This document shows positions 23,852-32,749 of a DNA stretch of 64,000 nucleotides, in pieces. Within the stretch, counting starts at the first letter, position 1. Each line of letters opens with the position of its first letter. Location: NCBI GenBank assembly GCA_050014095.1, contig JBEKDZ010000004.1:186001-250000 (forward strand). Direction: 5' to 3'. The stretch is from RBG-13-51-18 sp050014095 (lineage in GTDB: Bacteria > Chloroflexota > Dehalococcoidia > Dehalococcoidales > RBG-16-60-22). The notes under the pieces were generated by a model. That model saw only the letters and a list, made by a program, of their open reading frames with translations, was not told where the DNA came from and did no database searches. The translations under genes and the position numbers were made by a program.

Positions 23852-23902
23852 AATAAAAGATTTGCTTTTTACTAGGTATCATTAACTATTTTCTTGAGAT
23901 TA

Positions 23903-25282
23903 TTAGCCCACCAGTTTAATAATGTCTGTAGCGTCCGCCAGCTTTTCCAGTCGGTCTACCAGCTCGATTATTTTTTCAACTTTAGCCGTGGAGGGGGGCT
24001 TAAGGGCGCAGACGGCACATTCGCGGAATTTCCTGGTAACATCCTCAAAGGTCATCGGCCGTTCAACACTGCCGAGGCAATGCTCCACCTCATCGGTATA
24101 CTCCTTACCATCCTCCAGTGTTATCGTTACGCCGCCCGGGCCAACGCCGTGCCGGTTCATTTCCGGCGCCAGTTTGCCGCTTACCTTGCGGGCAATCTTT
24201 AAAATCTCCGGACTCTTTATTGCTTTATCTGTAAAATCGTCGACGGTCACTTTGCCCTTAACGAGGGCGACCGCCACTACCCAGGGCACGCTGAATTGAG
24301 CGTCGATAATCGTGCGGGGATTTTGTTTTACATCCGGCGGTTGGGTTAAGTCATAAACACTTTGGCCGCCATAGGCAGTGATTGTTTTAATCTTATCAAC
24401 TTTCATTGCGTATTTAGCCTTTAAAGCCAGCGCCGCGTCGATACAGGCGTGGGTCAGCCCGCAGCAGGGGTATGGCTTATCGCCGATATTTACCACCTCC
24501 CACCGACTGCCTAAATCCGCGGTCAGTACCTTGGGGTCGTAGTCCCCGCCCATGTAGGTTTTAAAAAGTCCTGCTTTCCCTTCGAGTGCGTCTCTTTCGC
24601 CGGTGATGCCCCTTTCCGCCATCAGCGCAGAAGTTAAACCGGCTTTAGCCGCCAGCCCGGGTCCCATCCGTTTGGCCAAAGCGCCGTCCGCCACGCCGGT
24701 GCCTGCTCCGCCGCATTGATGGTAAGCCAATCCTATGGCGTTAATCATTTTCTCTTCATCGAGACCGAATATCCTGCCGGCAATGACGGCAGAACCTAGG
24801 AAACCGAAGAGTGTGGTGGGATGCCAGCCGGCAGCCATGGCGCTACCGCCCGGTTTATTGGCTAACCCCAGACGGGACATAAAGTCCCCGCCCAAAGCTA
24901 TTGCCGTTATTAGCTCCTTGCCGCTGATATTTCCAAATCGCTCTGCGGCTGCGAAAGCGCTGGAAACCGTCACGCAACCGATGTGCACCAGAGCAGTTTG
25001 GTGGCCATCGTCGTAGTCCAGGGCGTGTATCATCGTGCCATTGACCTGGGCGGCGTTGGGGGCGGGGCACTTAAATCCATAAGCGATGACCGTACTCTGT
25101 TTAGCGCCGCTCCACTCCTTCACCATATCCACCAGCTCCCCCACCCCTGCTTTAGAAGAACCCCCCAGCGCTGTCGCCAGACTATCCAGCACTTCTTTTT
25201 TAACCGCCTCCACCACGGCGGTGGGTAAATCCTCAAAACGGGTAGCGACAAAGTGTTTCACGAATTCGTTTATGGCGGTCAT
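23903..25282 (-). CDS. MmgE/PrpD family protein
   Basis: A 459-residue protein of the 2-methylcitrate dehydratase superfamily. It shows the all-helical start (LPTAVVEAVKKEVLDSLATA), NGTMIHALDYDDGHQTALVH, with the YDD active-site-type segment, GWHPTTLFGFLGSAVIAGRI, and the C-terminal FAD-free alpha/beta domain. Members dehydrate or isomerise hydroxy-acids and related compounds; the substrate here is unknown. The ATG at 25282 with AAAAAGGAAA upstream is preferred over a further one inside the preceding gene. It follows the ATC-hydrolase-like gene by 2 nt, so the two are probably co-translated and share a pathway. Confidence 0.87.
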   Translation of the reverse strand: MTAINEFVKHFVATRFEDLPTAVVEAVKKEVLDSLATALGGSSKAGVGELVDMVKEWSGAKQSTVIAYGFKCPAPNAAQVNGTMIHALDYDDGHQTALVHIGCVTVSSAFAAAERFGNISGKELITAIALGGDFMSRLGLANKPGGSAMAAGWHPTTLFGFLGSAVIAGRIFGLDEEKMINAIGLAYHQCGGAGTGVADGALAKRMGPGLAAKAGLTSALMAERGITGERDALEGKAGLFKTYMGGDYDPKVLTADLGSRWEVVNIGDKPYPCCGLTHACIDAALALKAKYAMKVDKIKTITAYGGQSVYDLTQPPDVKQNPRTIIDAQFSVPWVVAVALVKGKVTVDDFTDKAIKSPEILKIARKVSGKLAPEMNRHGVGPGGVTITLEDGKEYTDEVEHCLGSVERPMTFEDVTRKFRECAVCALKPPSTAKVEKIIELVDRLEKLADATDIIKLVG

Positions 25283-25284
25283 TG

Positions 25285-25992
25285 TTATTTCCTTTTTAAG
25301 AATGGCGGGGGCCATCCTGCTTTAGTTACGCCGTCGGCTTTAAAGCGGTGGTTACATTTCCCGTGTCCCTCATATAGGGTCATCGTCCGGGTAAATCCAA
25401 AGCGACGCACCTTAGCGGCGACGAAATCTAGATAGCAATAGTAAGGCAGCAATTCGTCGGCGTCTTGTGCATGGTAGAACTTCATAGAAGCGCATTCCGT
25501 AAAGTCGAAGCCGTTGTCGAACTCCTTGCCGTCACCAGAAACATATATATAGACGTAGTCGCCGGGATAGCGCCTTTCCTGCGACCTAGCCGCGCCCTTT
25601 TTACTCCGTTCCATCAGCTGCTCGGGTGATAGCAACTCGGAGGGTGTTATAGGCGGCTGCGGCTCACTGGCTTTGACCAGATAGGCATCATAAATAATCT
25701 TACCTGCCTCGGCTGCTGTTTTACCATATTCTTTCATCGCCTGAAAAAGTGCCAGATATCGTACGGAATCAACCAGGTTTTTAGTAAAACTATTCTCATC
25801 CCCGCCGATATAGGGTATTTGCGGAATCAGAGCCTCGAACTCCTTACGCGCTTCAACTAGGATTCTATACGCCGGTATTTCTCCGTACTGCTTAAGGACT
25901 AAAGGACTCCAGATTTTCACCTCTGCCTCAAACTTATTGAGCAGTTCCGGTTTTTTCCTAATATAATAATTCTTATCTATCGGGTATACCAT
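25285..25992 (-). CDS. ATC hydrolase-like protein (L-2-amino-thiazoline-4-carboxylate hydrolase family)
   Basis: A 235-residue protein resembling the ATC hydrolase family. Seen: YYIRKKPELLNKFEAEV, a helical middle with GGDENSFTKNLVDSVRYLAL, and the Cys-containing end with FDFTECASMKFYHAQDADEL, LPYYCYLDFVAAK and LYEGHGKCNHRFK. In Pseudomonas the named enzyme opens a thiazoline ring on the way to cysteine, but many homologues sit in unrelated catabolic clusters. Here it pairs with an MmgE/PrpD gene. Its assigned reaction is therefore only a family label. Confidence 0.7.
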   Translation of the reverse strand: MVYPIDKNYYIRKKPELLNKFEAEVKIWSPLVLKQYGEIPAYRILVEARKEFEALIPQIPYIGGDENSFTKNLVDSVRYLALFQAMKEYGKTAAEAGKIIYDAYLVKASEPQPPITPSELLSPEQLMERSKKGAARSQERRYPGDYVYIYVSGDGKEFDNGFDFTECASMKFYHAQDADELLPYYCYLDFVAAKVRRFGFTRTMTLYEGHGKCNHRFKADGVTKAGWPPPFLKRK

Positions 25993-26043
25993 TTTCCCTT
26001 TCCCCTACTGTCAACTGTAAACTGTAAACTATCCTTTACCCCC

Positions 26044-26880
26044 TTAAGTCACCCCGCCCCCCAGCGCTATCACCTCGCCGGTGATATAGGTTGAAAGGTC
26101 GCAGACCAGGAAATAAGTAAGGTCGGCGGCTTCTTCCGGTGTGCCGAGTCGACCCCACGGTATATGGGTGGCTAAAGCGCCTTGGTCTTTCTTCCTGGCT
26201 TCCTCCCAGGTGATGCCTTCCGCCTCGGCCATTTTCTTGAAAGCCTCGTCTCTTAGGTTCGTTACCATCATGCCGGGGTTGATGCCGTTGACGTTTATCT
26301 TATACTTCGCCAGCTCTAGAGCCAGGCTCTTCGTCAGCCCGATGGTGCCCCACTTGGCGGCGGAATATGCCGCGCTGCCCGCCACGCCATGCGTCCCAGC
26401 CAGCGAGCAATAAATGACGATTTTGCCTCCCTCCCCTTTAGTTATCATCGCCTTGGCGGCCGCTTTGCAGATTAAAAACGCCCCCACCAGGTCGATATCT
26501 ATTATCGAGCGTATATCTTTTTCTGAAAGGTCGACCACGGCAACACCCACAGGACCCCGGATAGCAGCGGCGTGCACCAGAATATCCAGCCTACCGAATT
26601 TCTTAAGGATTTTATCCATAGCGGCATCAATCTCTTGGCTCACGTTGATATCCAGCGTCAGCGCCATGCCCTTCCTGCCTAACCCCTCGATTTCCTTAAC
26701 GATATCGTCTAGTCCTCCCCACCCCTCATCACCTGGGAACATGCTTTTCGGCGCGGCGAATTTATCCGCAACGATAACATCCGCCCCTTCTCTAGCCAGT
26801 TTAAGGGCGGAAGCGTGCCCCATGCCCCTCTTGCTGGCGGCTCCGGTCACCATGGCGACTTTTCCTTTAAGGCTGCTCAT
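26044..26880 (-). CDS. Short-chain dehydrogenase/reductase (SDR)
   Basis: About 278 residues with the classical SDR layout: cofactor loop VTGAASKRGMGHASAL (TGxxxGxG with an inserted charged residue), strand VLVHAAAIRG, catalytic Ser in VIYCSLAGTHG and the YSAAKWG pair, and the C-terminal TGEVIALGGGVT. It is probably an NAD(P)-dependent alcohol/ketone oxidoreductase. An in-frame ATG at 26916 exists, but the ATG at 26880 has AAGGAG upstream and begins directly at the fold. It is divergent from the next SDR gene, with a 99-nt spacer. Confidence 0.88.
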   Translation of the reverse strand: MSSLKGKVAMVTGAASKRGMGHASALKLAREGADVIVADKFAAPKSMFPGDEGWGGLDDIVKEIEGLGRKGMALTLDINVSQEIDAAMDKILKKFGRLDILVHAAAIRGPVGVAVVDLSEKDIRSIIDIDLVGAFLICKAAAKAMITKGEGGKIVIYCSLAGTHGVAGSAAYSAAKWGTIGLTKSLALELAKYKINVNGINPGMMVTNLRDEAFKKMAEAEGITWEEARKKDQGALATHIPWGRLGTPEEAADLTYFLVCDLSTYITGEVIALGGGVT

Positions 26881-26979
26881 ACGGTGTTTTATCTCCTTAT
26901 AAATACGGGATACCATATATCATATTAAAGCTGGTATAATATCGTCAAATACAAGTTGCGGACGGGTTAAGGAGGCAAG

Positions 26980-27762
26980 ATGCTGCTTAAAGATAGAGTC
27001 GCTATCATTACCGGGGGCGCTAAGGGAATCGGGCGGGGTATCGCCCTCAAGTTCGCCAGCGAGGGCTGCAATGTCGTGGTCAACGCGCTGCACCTCGAAG
27101 GCGCCCAAAAAGTTGCGGGTGAGGTCAAGGCTCTGGGACGCAAATCCCTGGCGATAGCGGCTGATGTTGCCAATAGCGCCGCGGTGAACGATATGGTAGC
27201 ACGAACCATTAAAGAGTTCGGTAAAATTGATATACTTGTAAATAACGCCGGGGGAGTTTCCGGCGACGCCAAAATCGAAGAGACGACCGAGGAGGCATGG
27301 GACAGGGTTATCAATGTTAATCTCAAGGGCCAGTTTTTGTGCTGTAAAGCAGTGGTGCCCTATATGAAAAAAAACAGGTACGGCAAGATTATTAATGTAT
27401 CTTCTATGGGAGCGATTAATCCGCCGGCGCCCATCGTGCATTACCACGCGGCTAAAGGCGGGGTGCTGGGGCTGACGACCAACCTGGCGCTGGAGCTGGC
27501 TCAATATAATATTACGGTTAACGCCATTTTACCGGGTCCGATACGCACGGAATTTTTCACCGAAATGCTTAAAGGAATGTCCGAGGAGGAAGGGAAGGCT
27601 TTTTTCAAAACGCTCGATAATAAAGTGCCGATGCACCGTATGGGCGAACCGGAAGAAATAGCCGGCGTGGCTTTGTTCCTGGCCTCCGACCTTTCGTCTT
27701 ATGTAACCGGCGAAGCCATTAACGCCGGCGGCGGCTTACCGCTCTCACCGCTTGATGCCTAG
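26980..27762 (+). CDS. Short-chain dehydrogenase/reductase (FabG-like SDR)
   Basis: A 260-residue classical SDR. Cofactor loop ITGGAKGIGRGIALK, ILVNNAGGVSG strand, catalytic Ser in INVSSMGAIN, YHAAKGG active site, and NAILPGPIRTEFF. It resembles 3-oxoacyl-ACP reductases, but it lies with catabolic genes and without other fatty acid synthesis genes, so a degradative alcohol or hydroxyacyl dehydrogenase is equally likely. AAGGAGG is 4-5 nt before the ATG. A repeat-filled gap follows the stop. Confidence 0.9.
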   Translation: MLLKDRVAIITGGAKGIGRGIALKFASEGCNVVVNALHLEGAQKVAGEVKALGRKSLAIAADVANSAAVNDMVARTIKEFGKIDILVNNAGGVSGDAKIEETTEEAWDRVINVNLKGQFLCCKAVVPYMKKNRYGKIINVSSMGAINPPAPIVHYHAAKGGVLGLTTNLALELAQYNITVNAILPGPIRTEFFTEMLKGMSEEEGKAFFKTLDNKVPMHRMGEPEEIAGVALFLASDLSSYVTGEAINAGGGLPLSPLDA

Positions 27763-27814
27763 CTGTCATTGCGAGTGCTTTCACAGAAAGACGACGGAAT
27801 CTGTTATTCCGGTT

Positions 27815-27925
27815 GTCATTCCAGCGAAGGCTGGAATCCATTTAATGGATTCACAAATAGTGGTGTATTCATAATGGATTCTGGCCCTCGGGCTGAACTC
27901 GGGCTGAAGCCTACGCCAAAATGAC
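27815..27925. repeat. Inverted-pair repeat, GTCATTC...AATGAC
   Basis: A 111-bp unit: GTCATTCCAGC...GCTGGAATCCA on the left, ATGGATTCTGGC...CAAAATGAC on the right, AT-rich middle. It shares the compound tail 'CTCGGGCTGAACTCGGGCTG' in reverse order with the unit at 20643. It occupies most of the 214-nt gap. A half copy of the GTCATTGCG family precedes it. Confidence 0.8.
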
Positions 27926-27976
27926 ATTTTAATAATGTTAACCCAAAATGTTCGACTATATACTAATTGTTTCCTA

Positions 27977-29422
27977 TTATCCAATAAACTTTAAAGCGTT
28001 CTTACCAGCGATACGACCAGAATTCATGGCGAAAGCCGAAGCCAGCCCGGAAGAACATTTGATGGGGTAGCTATCGCCGTACATCCCGCCGGCATCGAAT
28101 CCGACCGCGTAAAGCCCGGGGATGACCGCCTCTTTTTTATCTAAAACCTCGGCTTTTTCGTTGATTTTTATGCCCCCCATCGTCCCCAGGAAAACGGTAT
28201 GGGCTTTGACGGCATAATACTTCGGTCCCTTAATTGGCCAGAGATACTTGCTATCCTTGGCAAAGACCTCGTCATAACGCTTTTCGCAGCATTCGTTGTA
28301 TTTTTCGATCGTAGCCTGCAATACATCCGGCTTCACGCCTATTTTTCCCGCCAGCCCCGCTACGGAGTCCGCCTCGAAGATTTCCGTCGTGCCCCTCTCC
28401 AACGCGGCTTGCATTTCCCGGTAGATATCGGTGGGCTTGCTGCCCGGCAGACTAGCCATTGCCGGACCTTTATCAATGCCTTTTTCCAACATACGTTTTA
28501 TCATTACCTCGTCAAAGATACTGAAAGTATAACCCTCTTTATATTTGGCGTTGACGTTCCCCACCGATGAATCGTAAAAGGCGATGCTCTCATCACAGAA
28601 GCGCTCGCCACGCGGATTTACCCACAAACCCGGCTGGAGGACGGCGCATTCAATCGGCCCGCCCATGGCGAATTCCTGACCTATTGGACCAACCCGGAAA
28701 AGTTCCAGCAGGCCTTTGCTCTCCTCCGCCGCGCCCGCCTCCCACGCCATGCGGATGCCATCGCCCATTTTATCGGTATTGCCGACGGGTATTAAATTAA
28801 CGTCGAGGTCGAACCCCGTATATTTCTTAATCCATTCCTTGTTGTTAGCGTAGCCTCCACTGGCGATGATAACTACTTTGGCTTTCACTGTCACTTCCTC
28901 CCCATCGACCTCCGCCATCACTCCAGCGACGCGGTCGCCCTGCTTGATAAGTCGCTTGACCGGCGTCGCCAGCCGTATATCCACGCCTTTTTCCTTGGCT
29001 TTTACGGTCAGCGCTTTAATGACCGCCTCCCCTTTACCTTTAATTACGTGGTATGTCCGGGGAGAGTCCGGCATATTAATCGTGGCATCGGTAAAAACGA
29101 TTCCCTGCTGCTGGAGCCAGCCGATAGTCGCGCCGGACTCGTTAACGATAGCCCGCACCAGCCGCGGATTGGCTATCCAGTGACTGTACTCCATGATATT
29201 TTTAAAAGCCTCGTCCCGACTGTAGGTAATGTATCTTTCCCGCTGCATCGCGCTTTCCACAGCGAAAGTGCCCTCGAAGAAGTTGGAGGTGCCGCCCAAC
29301 GAACGCTGTTTTTCAAAAACGATAACTTTAGCGCCCCCCTCCGCCGCGGTCAAAGCCGCCACCAGCCCTGAAGCCCCCGACCCCACCACCACGACATCGG
29401 TTTCTGCCGGTAAATTGCTCAT
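27977..29422 (-). CDS. FAD-dependent fumarate-reductase-type flavoprotein
   Basis: A 481-residue flavoprotein of the fumarate reductase / 3-ketosteroid dehydrogenase / urocanate reductase group. Seen: FAD-binding VVVVGSGASGLVAALTAAEG near residues 10-29, RSLGGTSNFFEGTFAVES, VIIASGGYANNKEW, and the C-terminal AVGFDAGGMYGDSYPIKCSS with SGLASAFAMNSGRIAGKNA. No signal peptide or haem-binding motif is seen, so it is probably cytoplasmic and reduces or dehydrogenates an alpha,beta-unsaturated compound. AGGGGG lies before the ATG. A large electron-transfer oxidoreductase is encoded just upstream on the same strand and may supply electrons. Confidence 0.87.
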   Translation of the reverse strand: MSNLPAETDVVVVGSGASGLVAALTAAEGGAKVIVFEKQRSLGGTSNFFEGTFAVESAMQRERYITYSRDEAFKNIMEYSHWIANPRLVRAIVNESGATIGWLQQQGIVFTDATINMPDSPRTYHVIKGKGEAVIKALTVKAKEKGVDIRLATPVKRLIKQGDRVAGVMAEVDGEEVTVKAKVVIIASGGYANNKEWIKKYTGFDLDVNLIPVGNTDKMGDGIRMAWEAGAAEESKGLLELFRVGPIGQEFAMGGPIECAVLQPGLWVNPRGERFCDESIAFYDSSVGNVNAKYKEGYTFSIFDEVMIKRMLEKGIDKGPAMASLPGSKPTDIYREMQAALERGTTEIFEADSVAGLAGKIGVKPDVLQATIEKYNECCEKRYDEVFAKDSKYLWPIKGPKYYAVKAHTVFLGTMGGIKINEKAEVLDKKEAVIPGLYAVGFDAGGMYGDSYPIKCSSGLASAFAMNSGRIAGKNALKFIG

Positions 29423-29445
29423 TTTGCACCCCCTAAAATAACTTA

Positions 29446-29556
29446 AAAGTTAAAGCTCAAAGGTCAAAACCATAGCTTAAAACTCAAAACCTCCATTTTT
29501 CCCAAGTTTTACTTTTAGGTTATGGCTTTGACTTTTTACTTTTGAGCTTTGAGCTA
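29446..29556. repeat. Imperfect long palindrome, low complexity
   Basis: An AT-rich 110-bp inverted repeat built from phrases such as TTAAAGCTCAAAGGTCAAAA and its reverse relative near 29522-29556. It fills the gap between two minus-strand genes. It could form a long hairpin in the transcript. Confidence 0.5.
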
Positions 29557-29558
29557 TC

Positions 29559-31658
29559 TTAATAATTCCCCCAGAACTTAATCGGGGTTATCTTGAGTCG
29601 TAAATCGCATTGCAGGCAGCGCTTCGCCTCACACTCTACTACATTTTCCTCCAGGTCCGCCACTACCCGTTCGAAGCTCTTGATTCTTTTTTCTGGCACC
29701 ACTAAATTATCCTCGCATCGCACCAAGGCAGCGAAGCCGTCCTGCTTCCCGAGGTATGGCTTAAGCTCCGGCTGCGGCGCCAATTGCTCGTCGATATTGC
29801 CGTCGCCACCCAGGAATTTATCCAGCGCTATGGCCGCTTTTCTGCCGGAGGCGATGGCTTTAATGACGGAGGACGTGCCGTTGACTACATCGCCGGCGGC
29901 AAAAACCCCCTCCCGACTCGTGGTAAAGGTGGAAGCATCCACCTCGATGAGATTGCCGGTAACAGTATTGAGTCCAAAACCTTCCGGTATCTCCGGCCGC
30001 TGCCCGATGGCGAAAATCACGGTATCTGCTTCCAGAACATGACTGGAGTTTTCTTTGACCTCGATTTGCGGTCTTTTATCCTCGTCGAAAGCGAGGGATG
30101 TCACTTCTAAACACTCCACGCCGGTTATTTTGCCCTTTTCGTTCAAGATGCGGGTAAAGGTGCGGGCGGGGTAAAGCATAATCCCCTCCTCTTCCCCCTG
30201 TTTAATTTCATCATCCGCCGCCGGCATAGTCTCCCGCGATTCGAGGCAAGCCATTTTTACCTGTACCGCCCCTAAACGCCGCGCCGCGCGGGCGCAGTCG
30301 AAAGCCACATTGCCGCCACCCAGCACCAGCACATTTTTGCCGATGCTTACCTTTTCTCCGGTGTTAATTCTCCTTAAAAAATCCACTCCAACCAGCACGC
30401 CGTCGCTATCGGCGCCGGGGATAGGGAGTTTTTGACCACGCTGCGTGCCTAACGCCGTGATGACGCCGTCAAAGCCTGCGGTAAAAAGCTTATCGATGGA
30501 ATCTATCCGCGTGCCGGTTCTGATTTCTACACCCGCGCTTTCGATGTATTTTATCTCTCTATCGAGGACATTTCGAGGGAGACGGTATTCCGGTATGCCG
30601 TAACGCAGCATACCGCCGGCTAATGGTAAAGCGTCGAAGGCAGTGACGGCATGCCCTTGTAAGACCAGATAGTAAGACGCCGTCAGACCGGCTGGACCCG
30701 CCCCGATTACCGCTACTTTTTTACCGGTAGCCGGTTTTTTGATTATTTTAGGTAGAGTGTTCCCGGCTTGTTCCACCGCGAACCGCTTGAGCTCTCTAAT
30801 GGCGATGGACTGATTCACTTGCCCCCGTCGGCAGACGCCCTCGCAGGGATGGTCGCAAACGTAGCCCAGCACCCCGGGGAAGGGCACTTTTTCCCTTATC
30901 ACCGCCGCGGCAGCGGCGTAATCCTTTTCACCGATAAAGCGTAAATACCGCGGCACATCTATCTCCGCCGGGCAGGTATAGCGGCAGGGCAGCAAAGCTG
31001 TCTTTCTATTCTTCCCTTTGGTAAGCTCTTCTTTATCCATGATAGCGCCGCTGGGGCAGACCTCGGCGCAGGCACCGCAAAAACGGCAGCCCGCCTCTGC
31101 CAGCGGTAAATCGTTTTCCGTCCCGATGTATTGGTCCTCGCCCCTGGTTTTTTCAACGAGAATCCCCACCCCCCTTAAGTCCTTACAGGCTCGTAAGCAG
31201 CGGGTGCACATGACGCATTTATTGGGGTTGAGCGTGAAGATAGGATTACTTTCGTCTACGGCGAAGAGCCGCACCGGACCCTGGGGTTTGTATTCCTCTT
31301 CGCTGACGTACTGCTTGAGCGATTGCAGCTCGCAGTTGAGGTATTTATTACAGGTGCCGCAGTCGGCGGGGTGGCCTTTGAGTATTTTCTCCATCGCCTG
31401 GCGGCGTGCCGTAGCGATTTTCGGTGTTTTCGTACTGATTATCATGCCGGCGGCAACCGGTTCGGTACAGGCAAGTACCAAGTCATCCCTTCCCGCCACC
31501 TCCACCACGCATAAGCCGCATTCGCCGGTCGTCCCCAGGTCGGGGTGATAGCAGAGATAGGGAATATAGATGCCCGCTTCCAGAGAAGCCTCGAGGACGC
31601 TTTTGCCCGCTTGCGCCTCGATATCGCGTCCGTCGATATTAAGCTTGATGGTTTCCAA
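29559..31658 (-). CDS. GltD-like NAD(P)H oxidoreductase with NuoG-like iron-sulfur N-terminus
   Basis: About 699 residues in ordered modules. The 2Fe-2S ferredoxin domain (YLCYHPDLGTTGECGLC) is followed by a His-Cys3 cluster motif (HPADCGTCNKYLNC) and two 4Fe-4S motifs (CVMCTRCLRAC and CRFCGACAEVCP). A glutamate-synthase-small-subunit half follows, with CDHPCEGVCRRG, FAD loop GAGPAGLTASYYL and NADPH loop GGGNVAFDCARAARRLG. This layout is seen in soluble NAD(P)H:acceptor and electron-bifurcating complexes. The TTG at 31658 is chosen because a good promoter (31699-31727) puts the transcript start near 31692, too close to the in-frame ATG at 31697. It probably serves the flavoprotein downstream. 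Confidence 0.85.
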   Translation of the reverse strand: METIKLNIDGRDIEAQAGKSVLEASLEAGIYIPYLCYHPDLGTTGECGLCVVEVAGRDDLVLACTEPVAAGMIISTKTPKIATARRQAMEKILKGHPADCGTCNKYLNCELQSLKQYVSEEEYKPQGPVRLFAVDESNPIFTLNPNKCVMCTRCLRACKDLRGVGILVEKTRGEDQYIGTENDLPLAEAGCRFCGACAEVCPSGAIMDKEELTKGKNRKTALLPCRYTCPAEIDVPRYLRFIGEKDYAAAAAVIREKVPFPGVLGYVCDHPCEGVCRRGQVNQSIAIRELKRFAVEQAGNTLPKIIKKPATGKKVAVIGAGPAGLTASYYLVLQGHAVTAFDALPLAGGMLRYGIPEYRLPRNVLDREIKYIESAGVEIRTGTRIDSIDKLFTAGFDGVITALGTQRGQKLPIPGADSDGVLVGVDFLRRINTGEKVSIGKNVLVLGGGNVAFDCARAARRLGAVQVKMACLESRETMPAADDEIKQGEEEGIMLYPARTFTRILNEKGKITGVECLEVTSLAFDEDKRPQIEVKENSSHVLEADTVIFAIGQRPEIPEGFGLNTVTGNLIEVDASTFTTSREGVFAAGDVVNGTSSVIKAIASGRKAAIALDKFLGGDGNIDEQLAPQPELKPYLGKQDGFAALVRCEDNLVVPEKRIKSFERVVADLEENVVECEAKRCLQCDLRLKITPIKFWGNY

Positions 31659-31698
31659 ACATAACTCTTTAAAATAAAACGAGTGAGGAGGTAACATA

Positions 31699-31727
31699 AT
31701 TATAATATATGAGCGTAAATGTGGCAA
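31699..31727 (-). promoter_or_regulatory. Promoter for the GltD/NuoG-like gene
   Basis: Minus strand: -35 TTGCCA (31727-31722), 17-bp spacer, -10 TATAAT (31704-31699). It is back to back with the plus-strand promoter at 31751. Confidence 0.6.
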
Positions 31728-31750
31728 GGGTTTATGAAATTCCCCCTCTG

Positions 31751-31780
31751 TATACAACCACTTGCGTACTGTGTTATAAT
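31751..31780 (+). promoter_or_regulatory. Extended -10 promoter for the zinc-ribbon gene
   Basis: TATACA, 18-bp spacer, then TGTTATAAT with the extended -10 TG. It would give a leader of about 109 nt before the ATG at 31896, which has AGAGGAGG upstream. Confidence 0.5.
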
Positions 31781-31895
31781 ATAGGGTAAGTTCAGGTTTG
31801 GGTTATTACACGCTTCCAAGAAGCCTCTGAAACGGATCTTTCTAAGTGTTGGATGACCAAAACTCTAACTAATAATTTAAGAGAGGAGGTCATCC

Positions 31896-32192
31896 ATGGC
31901 TTTTGAAAACAAAACCCTAACATGCGCCGATTGTGGTGCTACGTTTACGTTCAGCGCCGAGGACCAGGAATTCTTCCAGACCAAGGGCTATACTAACGAA
32001 CCCAAGCGCTGCCCCGAATGCCGTCAGGCACGGAAGACCGAGCGGTATGGAAGCGGCTACAGCGCTAGACGCCAAATGTTCCCCGCCACCTGCGCCCAGT
32101 GCGGCAAAGCCACCGAAGTTCCCTTCCAGCCCCGCGGTGACAAACCTGTTTATTGCAGCGATTGTTACCGACAAATGCGACCAGCCAGATAA
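31896..32192 (+). CDS. Small double zinc-ribbon protein
   Basis: A 98-residue protein with two zinc-binding modules. The first fits the zf_Tbcl-type domain: CADCGATFTFSAEDQEFFQ followed by RCPECRQARKTERYG. The second is CAQCGKATEVPFQP with YCSDCYRQM. Basic and aromatic residues between the modules suggest nucleic acid or ribosome binding. It precedes two RNA-binding proteins of RRM type on the same strand, so a shared role in RNA or cold-stress handling is plausible but inferred. A stem-loop (32215-32238) follows the stop. Confidence 0.8.
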   Translation: MAFENKTLTCADCGATFTFSAEDQEFFQTKGYTNEPKRCPECRQARKTERYGSGYSARRQMFPATCAQCGKATEVPFQPRGDKPVYCSDCYRQMRPAR

Positions 32193-32214
32193 ACTGGTTT
32201 AATCCCGAGTCATG

Positions 32215-32238
32215 TCCGGGTTGGGTAACCGGCCCGGA
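32215..32238 (+). terminator. GC-rich stem-loop after the zinc-ribbon gene
   Basis: TCCGGG/CCCGGA closes a loop that can pair further (GGTT/AACC). It has no T-run, so it may be an mRNA 3' end stabiliser or part of the next leader rather than a terminator. Confidence 0.35.
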
Positions 32239-32313
32239 TGTGCCCCGGATATACGTTATCCCTATCCTTTAAAGTCCCGTTAAATTAAAGCCTGTTTCAG
32301 GAGGGAACAATCT

Positions 32314-32661
32314 ATGAAAATCTATGTAGGCAATCTTTCTTACGAAGTAACCGAGGACGAGCTGGCGGCGGAATTCGGCACCTACGGCAAGGTAGACTCT
32401 GTAGCTCTTCCCTCCGACAAATTCAGCGGGCGGCCCAGAGGGTTCGCCTTCGTGGAGATGAGTTCGAAGACCGAAGCCGAAGCTGCTATCGCCGGCCTTA
32501 ACGGCAAGTCATTGAAAGACCGCACCATTGTGGTTAATGAGTCCCGTCCCCGCCCCGATAACCGCAGCGGCGGTTCCTTCGGAGACAGGAGGGGCGGCTA
32601 CAGCAACCGTAGTTTTGGCGGCGGCAGAGGCGGTAGGGGCGGCAGAGACCGCAGATATTAA
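32314..32661 (+). CDS. RRM RNA-binding protein with Gly/Arg-rich tail
   Basis: A 115-residue single RRM protein. RNP2 is IYVGNLSYEV and RNP1 is RGFAFVEM, and the tail is rich in RGG-like repeats (DRRGGYSNRSFGGGRGGRGG). It resembles the cyanobacterial and Chloroflexota Rbp proteins that bind RNA and often rise in the cold. AGGAGGG is about 9 nt before the ATG. A second RRM gene lies 88 nt downstream and may share the transcript. Confidence 0.93.
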   Translation: MKIYVGNLSYEVTEDELAAEFGTYGKVDSVALPSDKFSGRPRGFAFVEMSSKTEAEAAIAGLNGKSLKDRTIVVNESRPRPDNRSGGSFGDRRGGYSNRSFGGGRGGRGGRDRRY

Positions 32662-32749
32662 ACATCCCTCCTGCCGGTAGATATGCTTGCTATTCTAAGG
32701 CAACTGCACCTATCGGTTATGCTGGTAATATTAATATAAAGGCGGCGGT

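Noticed and set aside
26920..27504. Minus-strand 194-codon open frame
   Set aside because: It is a shadow of the plus-strand SDR gene at 26980, whose catalytic motifs are intact.
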